From Saprospiraceae bacterium (GTDB taxonomy: Bacteria > Bacteroidota > Bacteroidia > Chitinophagales > Saprospiraceae), in NCBI GenBank assembly GCA_020629965.1, contig JAHDCG010000038.1:9751-44272 (forward strand): DNA of 34,522 bases, given 5' to 3'. A program made the position numbers and the translations under genes. Positions 30,607 through 34,522 of this stretch are shown piece after piece. The notes under the pieces are model-generated. The model saw only the letters and a list, made by a program, of their open reading frames with translations, was not told where the DNA came from and made no database searches. Numbering within the stretch: the stretch's first letter is position 1; every line of letters starts with the position of its first letter.

Positions 30607-30615
30607 AAAAAGAAA

Positions 30616-30933
30616 ATGGCTGACAACAGCAAACAACCGAACAAACTGAACATCGAACTGCCCGAAGAAGTGGCGGAAGGCACCTACTCCAACCTCGCGG
30701 TGATTTCTCACTCGCAGAGCGAATTTATCATTGATTTTGTGCGCATGGTGCCCAATGTGCCCAAGGCAAAAGTGAAGTCGCGCATCATCATGACGCCCGA
30801 AAATGCCAAGCGTTTTCTGTCGGCAATGGCGGATAATATCAAGAAATTTGAAGGTCAATTCGGCGCGGTCAACGGCGGGAAAGACACCGCGCCTTTTCCG
30901 ATGAATTTTAACACACCGAAAGGTGAGGCGTAA
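30616..30933 (+). CDS. DUF3467 protein
   Basis: A 105-residue cytoplasmic protein matching DUF3467: LNIELPEEVAEGTYSNLAVISHSQSEFIIDFVRMVPNVPKAKVKSRIIMTPENAKRF is the typical core in fragments (LPEEVAEGTYSNLA, EFIIDF, SRIIMTPE..KRFL). The family is small, widespread in Bacteroidota and of unknown function. Full length. The upstream region is a duplicated leader with CT-rich arrays, and no clear -7 box is seen. Confidence 0.85.
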   Translation: MADNSKQPNKLNIELPEEVAEGTYSNLAVISHSQSEFIIDFVRMVPNVPKAKVKSRIIMTPENAKRFLSAMADNIKKFEGQFGAVNGGKDTAPFPMNFNTPKGEA

Positions 30934-30998
30934 AAATCCAAAAAATCCTCTAATCCTGTCCGCCTCTCAAGGTCTGAATTCTTTCCCGGTAATACAAA

Positions 30999-31023
30999 AA
31001 GCGACGACCAAAGGTCGCCGCTT
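30999..31023. terminator. Possible terminator hairpin
   Basis: AAGCGACGACC AAA GGTCGCCGCTT, 11-bp stem with one A-C mismatch on + (G-T on the minus strand). An A run precedes it on + and only a weak T-rich tail follows, so termination after DUF3467 is uncertain. Confidence 0.35.
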
Positions 31024-31063
31024 CCGGTAATTATTCTTTCAGGGGGTATTCCTGCGTGTGTGT

Positions 31064-31115
31064 GATTATAATTTGTTAACAGCGCGAAAGTTCGCGAGAT
31101 TATAGAAAAACCAAG
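31064..31115 (+). repeat. Distant copy of the left-edge hairpin-repeat core
   Basis: GATTATAATTTGTTA (31064-31078) plus AGCGC (31081-31085) matches the minus-strand core of the left-edge array (GATTATAATTTGTTAGTAGCGC) in 20 of 22 positions. Directly after it come a hairpin CGCGAA AG TTCGCG and then GTGCA GT TGCAC. The order, core then hairpin, is the same as at the left edge. Confidence 0.7.
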
Positions 31116-31351
31116 AAGTGCAGTTGCACCCCTTTATCGAATAATCGACCGCAAATTTAGACGATTTGCAAACGCGTAATCTACCGGTAAACGGGTATTT
31201 CACACTTGCACGTCAAATTTAATATCACAAAAGTAGGCGTGTCGCAGCGGTTTGACAAGAATAATCGGAAAAGATGAACAAATATACCTACAAGTAAGTA
31301 TCTGAATTTCAGTATATTTACAAAATAACTTTTTACACATTTGTTTTTTAT

Positions 31352-32443
31352 ATGATAAATACCGACTCCGACCTTGGGGAAGATGAACGTCGGCGATACG
31401 CACGGCATTTTGCTTTGCCCGAATTGGGCGAAGCGGGACAGCAGCGGCTGAAAAACGCGCGGGTACTGTGCATCGGCGCGGGTGGTCTGGGCAGTCCGTT
31501 GTTGCTGTATTTGGCGGCGGCGGGGGTCGGCACTATCGGTATTTGTGATTTTGATACGGTGGATGAAAGTAACCTGCAAAGACAGGTGCTTTTCACGGCA
31601 GCGGACACGGGCAAGGGAAAAGCGGTGACGGCGGCGAAGAAATTACGGGCTTTAAACCCGTATATTAAAACCATCATTCACCGCGAAAAATTAAGTGCGG
31701 AAAATGCTTTGGCTCTGTTTGAAAGCTACGACCTCATTGCCGACGGCAGCGATAATTTTCCGACGCGCTACTTGGCGAATGACGCGGCCGTTTTGACCGA
31801 TAAGCCTTTGGTATTCGGTGCGGTCAGTCGTTTTGAAGGACAGGTTTCGGTGTTTAATCTGTCGAATGCGGCGGGTGAGCGCAGTCCGCATTACCGCGAT
31901 TTATTTCCGCAGCCGCCTGCCCCCGGCGCGGTGCTCAACTGTGCGGAGGCGGGCGTGTTGGGTGTATTGCCCGGCATCATCGGCAGCATGATGGCGAGTG
32001 AGGTAATAAAAATAGTGAGCGGTATCGGCGAGACTTTAGCGGGCAAATTCTTTATGTTCGATGCAGCTTCTTTTACTTCGCGGACGCTGAAAATTCGGAA
32101 AAATCCGGATGTAAAAATCACAGAACTCATTGATTATGAGCTTTTTTGCGGGGAAAAAGTACCGGAAATCAGTCGGGCGGAGTTTGCGAAATTGCAAAAA
32201 AGCGGTGCGTCTTTTCGACTGATAGATGTGCGGGAAAAAGAGGAATACGAGCGGGAGAACATGGGCGGGGAATTATTGCCTTTATCGGCTTTTCCGAAAA
32301 TTTTAGATGATTTGCCGCAAGGCGAAAAGTACGTGGTACATTGTCAAAGCGGAAAGCGGAGTCGGGAGGCGGTAAGAATGATGCGGGAGGCGGGGTTTGC
32401 GGAGGTTGAAAGTTTGGTCGGAGGCTTGTCCGGAATGAAATAA
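31352..32443 (+). CDS. MoeB/ThiF-family adenylyltransferase with rhodanese domain
   Basis: A 363-residue E1-like enzyme that activates the C-terminus of a sulfur-carrier protein (MoaD or ThiS type) by adenylation and passes sulfur through a rhodanese domain. Nucleotide site GAGGLGS (42-48), CDFDTVDESNLQRQ (65-78), DGSDNFPTRYLAND, NCAEAGVLGVLPGIIG. Rhodanese part ~265-363 with active Cys331 in HCQSGKRS. The zinc cysteines of E. coli MoeB are missing (HYRDLFP instead of YxCLFP-like, and KNPDVKIT where CxxC is expected), as in several Bacteroidota members that I remember. ATG at 31352 follows a long AT-rich gap. Confidence 0.88.
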   Translation: MINTDSDLGEDERRRYARHFALPELGEAGQQRLKNARVLCIGAGGLGSPLLLYLAAAGVGTIGICDFDTVDESNLQRQVLFTAADTGKGKAVTAAKKLRALNPYIKTIIHREKLSAENALALFESYDLIADGSDNFPTRYLANDAAVLTDKPLVFGAVSRFEGQVSVFNLSNAAGERSPHYRDLFPQPPAPGAVLNCAEAGVLGVLPGIIGSMMASEVIKIVSGIGETLAGKFFMFDAASFTSRTLKIRKNPDVKITELIDYELFCGEKVPEISRAEFAKLQKSGASFRLIDVREKEEYERENMGGELLPLSAFPKILDDLPQGEKYVVHCQSGKRSREAVRMMREAGFAEVESLVGGLSGMK

Positions 32444-32463
32444 ACGGTATTTAAATTTTTAAT

Positions 32464-32471
32464 TATCTTTG
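32464..32471 (+). promoter_or_regulatory. -7 box TATCTTTG before the ATPase gene
   Basis: TATCTTTGGG fits TAnnTTTG, 55 nt upstream of the ATG at 32526 and only 20 nt after the stop of the preceding gene. It would separate the defence module from the MoeB/ThiF gene. No ideal -33 TTG. Confidence 0.45.
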
Positions 32472-32525
32472 GGTATAATTTTGTCCTGCTGATTTCTCGT
32501 GCACGTTTTTTTAAAGCAAAAAAAG

Positions 32526-33779
32526 ATGAAAATAAAATCCATACATATCACCAATTTTAAAGGGATTGAAAACAGAGAAATTTTCTTTAATCCGCAAATG
32601 ACCGTTTTGATTGGTGATAACGGAACGGGTAAATCTTCGATTTTAGATGCCGTGTCGATTAGTTTGGGTACAATATTGAGCAGAACGAATGCTAAATTCG
32701 GCATCAACGGCAGAAAAAGCAGACCGCTGTTAGAAAATGAAGTCAGAAAAGTCATGCTATCACCCGATAACATCGAGTACACCGATGTCACGCTTGCAGG
32801 CGAAATGATTATTAACGATACCGTAACCGAGTGGAAACGAGAGCAGAAAAAAACTTCTAAAAGTCTGAATTACGTCCACGCAAAAGGTCTGTCCGATTTC
32901 GGGAAAGACATTGTAAATAGCCTCGACAAAAACGTAAATCTGCCGATTATTGTTTATCACTCAACGGCGCGTTTGGCATTTGAACTACACGGTAAGAAAA
33001 ATCCTTACGAAAAAATCGGGTCGCGTTTGGACGGTTATTACGCTTGCTTAGACCCGCGTATTATTAAGCAAAAATTCATTTCTTGGTTTAAAACCTTTGA
33101 AGACTCCGCACTCAAATTTAATAAAGACAAGACGCTGTATTACGCTTTTACCGGTGCAGTTTCAGCGATGGTGCCCGAGTGGAAGGACATTAAGTTTCAC
33201 TGGGGCTTAGACGATATGGTGGGAAAACTCGCGGACGATTCATGGCTGCCGTTGTCGAATTTGAGTGACGGCTACCGCAGTATCGTGAGACTGACTGCCG
33301 ATATTGCTTATCGTGCCATAAAATTAAATCCGCATTTGGGCGCGGATGTCTTACGAGAAACCGAAGGTGTCGTACTCATCGACGAAATAGACATGCACCT
33401 GCACCCCAAGTGGCAACGAGAGATTGTAGAAAATCTGAAACTGACTTTTCCGAAAATTCAATTTATTGCAACGACGCATTCTCCTTTCATTGTACAGTCG
33501 CTAAAAGCCGATGAAGTTTTTAATTTAGACGGCAATAAAATTGATCAACATCCGGATTCGATGACTTTGGAACAAAATGCGCTGTTTATGGGTGTACAAA
33601 GTACGGACAGTAAACAGTTTGCGGAAAAAGAGCAGATTGCAAGTCAATATTTGAAGACTGTGAGAGGTGAAGACGAAGACAATCTTGCAGAGTTAGAAAG
33701 GTTGATTGACAACACGGATGACCCCGTTTTTAAAGCGAAACTAAAGTTGGAACGCTTGGTAAATATGCAGCAAAAATGA
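32526..33779 (+). CDS. ptuA: ABC-type AAA ATPase, PtuA-like (Septu defence)
   Basis: A 417-residue ATPase; ATG 32526 (MKIKSIHITNFKGIENREIF) is preferred over an upstream GTG because it begins the family-typical strand. Walker A GDNGTGKSS (30-38), ABC signature LSDGYRS (246-252), Walker B VVLIDEID (282-289) followed by the D-loop MHLHPKWQ, and H-loop ATTHSPF (315-321, H318). This is the RecF/SMC-head type found in PtuA of Septu and retron-linked systems. The next gene overlaps by 4 nt (ATGA) and encodes an HNH nuclease, which together give a PtuAB-like pair. Base composition appears more AT-rich than its neighbours, which fits horizontal gain. Confidence 0.85.
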   Translation: MKIKSIHITNFKGIENREIFFNPQMTVLIGDNGTGKSSILDAVSISLGTILSRTNAKFGINGRKSRPLLENEVRKVMLSPDNIEYTDVTLAGEMIINDTVTEWKREQKKTSKSLNYVHAKGLSDFGKDIVNSLDKNVNLPIIVYHSTARLAFELHGKKNPYEKIGSRLDGYYACLDPRIIKQKFISWFKTFEDSALKFNKDKTLYYAFTGAVSAMVPEWKDIKFHWGLDDMVGKLADDSWLPLSNLSDGYRSIVRLTADIAYRAIKLNPHLGADVLRETEGVVLIDEIDMHLHPKWQREIVENLKLTFPKIQFIATTHSPFIVQSLKADEVFNLDGNKIDQHPDSMTLEQNALFMGVQSTDSKQFAEKEQIASQYLKTVRGEDEDNLAELERLIDNTDDPVFKAKLKLERLVNMQQK

Positions 33780-34450
33780 GACAAGTCGATAAAGGCAACG
33801 CACCGACGGACAAGGAGGGGAAAGAAATAATCTTTAAAGAATACGCAAGGTCGAGAAGATATTTGATCGACCGCATCGGCGAATACTGCTCTTACTGTGA
33901 GCGAAAAATTCAAGCCAACCTTGCTGTCGAACACGTGCGTCCTAAATCATTGAATCCTGAATTGGCTCTGATTTGGAACAATTTTCTGTTAGGTTGCACT
34001 AATTGTAATTCGACAAAAGGCAGTAAACAAATCGTATTGAGCAATTTTGTATGGCCCGATACTGACCCTACATTTGGGTATTTCAAATATGACAAGTCCG
34101 GCATAGTAAAGGTAGCGGATGGCGTAAGCAACGAAAATTTGAGAGCCAAAATAAACAATACTATTCGACTGGTAGGATTGGATAAACCGGCGCCTCGCGC
34201 CGGAGCAGCCGATTGGGAAAGAGCTTCCGACCGACGACATGAACATCGGTTAAAATCGTTTATAGATGCAAACAGATACAGTGCCTTTTACAAAGATGCA
34301 AGTCCTGAAGTAAAACAAGCTGCAAAAGATTTGATTAGAACCATTGTAATTGCAGACGGCTTTTGGTCGATTTGGATAACGGCTTTTTCAGATTTTCCCG
34401 AAATGGTTAATGTATTAAAAACCTGCATACCCGGCACCAAATATCCGTAA
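33776..34450 (+). CDS. ptuB: HNH endonuclease, PtuB-like (retron/Septu-associated type)
   Basis: A 224-residue nuclease of the type called retron-system HNH endonuclease (TIGR02646-like). C38-x2-C41 (EYCSYCERKI), VEHVRPKS (51-58), WNNFLLGC (67-74), C74-x2-C77 and N78 form a complete zinc-HNH site. The rest is helical. ATG overlaps the ATPase stop (ATGA), so translation is coupled. In Septu, PtuA and PtuB act together to stop phage infection by DNA cleavage. No reverse transcriptase or retron RNA precedes it here, so it is a stand-alone pair unless the third gene belongs to it. Confidence 0.85.
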   Translation: MRQVDKGNAPTDKEGKEIIFKEYARSRRYLIDRIGEYCSYCERKIQANLAVEHVRPKSLNPELALIWNNFLLGCTNCNSTKGSKQIVLSNFVWPDTDPTFGYFKYDKSGIVKVADGVSNENLRAKINNTIRLVGLDKPAPRAGAADWERASDRRHEHRLKSFIDANRYSAFYKDASPEVKQAAKDLIRTIVIADGFWSIWITAFSDFPEMVNVLKTCIPGTKYP

Positions 34451-34477
34451 AAATTTTCCGCAACCAAAAAAAAACAC

Positions 34478-34522
34478 ATGACCGAAAAAGAATTCAAGCA
34501 AATCACCAAACCCCTCCCCCTG
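34478..34522 (+). CDS. Start of a third gene, truncated by the window edge
   Basis: ATG 34478 opens 15 codons (MTEKEFKQITKPLPL) to the end of the window, 27 nt after the HNH stop, in the same direction. Too short to identify. The spacing suggests it is part of the same operon and could be a further defence component. Confidence 0.5.
   Translation, partial: MTEKEFKQITKPLPL

Larger units (their letters stand above)
30129..30615. other. 487-bp gap made almost wholly of repeats
   Basis: From left to right: GAGAGGT array, nested hairpin, and a duplicated ~100-bp leader with two CT-rich arrays. No open frame longer than 27 codons (30429-30512, MKSKSETEKQQRKTP...) is present; the second leader copy has a 12-codon version. 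Confidence 0.7.
30934..31351. other. Gap with hairpin and a copy of the left-edge repeat core
   Basis: 418 bp before the MoeB/ThiF-type gene. It contains the hairpin at 30999 and the left-edge repeat core at 31064 with its own hairpins. The last 200 bp are AT-rich without a recognisable gene. Confidence 0.6.

Noticed and set aside
32444-34450. Complete retron
   Set aside because: The ATPase and HNH are of the retron-associated type, but no reverse transcriptase and no msr/msd RNA lie upstream; the preceding gene is a MoeB/ThiF enzyme.

Overview
The window looks like a chromosomal segment of a Bacteroidota bacterium, most likely Saprospiria (Lewinella/Saprospira relatives). The evidence is three proteins with type IX secretion (T9SS) C-terminal signals, a PorP/SprF-type protein, DADADP-repeat surface proteins, promoters of the TTTG / TAnnTTTG type, few Shine-Dalgarno sites, and housekeeping genes of Bacteroidota type. 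No rRNA, tRNA, CRISPR array or complete insertion sequence was recognised.

Layout. 1-1314 is gene-poor: it opens with tandem ~99-bp hairpin-bearing repeats and a leftward promoter facing them. 1315-6858 is a surface module: a secreted repeat protein, a SprB-repeat protein with a gliding-type (type B) T9SS domain, and a PorP/SprF barrel fused to TSP3 repeats and an OmpA domain. 7034-13137 holds a CBS protein, a TM2-TPR-SHOCT protein, an MFS transporter, a Nudix hydrolase, a DUF2141 protein, RNase Z and a STAS protein. 13538-19303 has ffh, a small outer-membrane barrel, a large secreted lamin-tail/CotH protein and ddl. 19637-23936 has a PAP2 phosphatase, an M42 peptidase, pyrE, a second Nudix hydrolase and a Spo0M-like protein. 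24097-29217 is a leftward series: a membrane ferredoxin-type oxidoreductase, a T9SS cargo, a CCG-type Fe-S protein, and a RibB fused to a degenerate GTP cyclohydrolase II domain. 29601-32443 has a membrane protein, a DUF3467 protein and a MoeB/ThiF-rhodanese enzyme. The right edge (32526 onward) is a translationally coupled ABC-type ATPase plus HNH nuclease, a Septu (PtuAB)-like defence module, followed by the first codons of a third gene.

The most unusual property lies between the genes. Many intergenic regions carry short degenerate arrays of 7-9 nt words. Read on the coding strand, G-rich words (GTTGAGNN, GTTTAGNN, GGTGGAC, GGTTGAC, GAGAGGT) follow stop codons and C-rich words (CCACCGT, CAACCGT, TAAACGCC, TCTCTCC) precede start codons. 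Some arrays supply the stop codon itself. Where both kinds occur in one gap they can often pair as a long hairpin. Separately, at least seven different REP-like palindromic elements are scattered through the gaps. The hairpin array at the left edge shows pairing-preserving changes and a promoter in the matching direction, so it may encode a structured RNA; a related block recurs at 31064.
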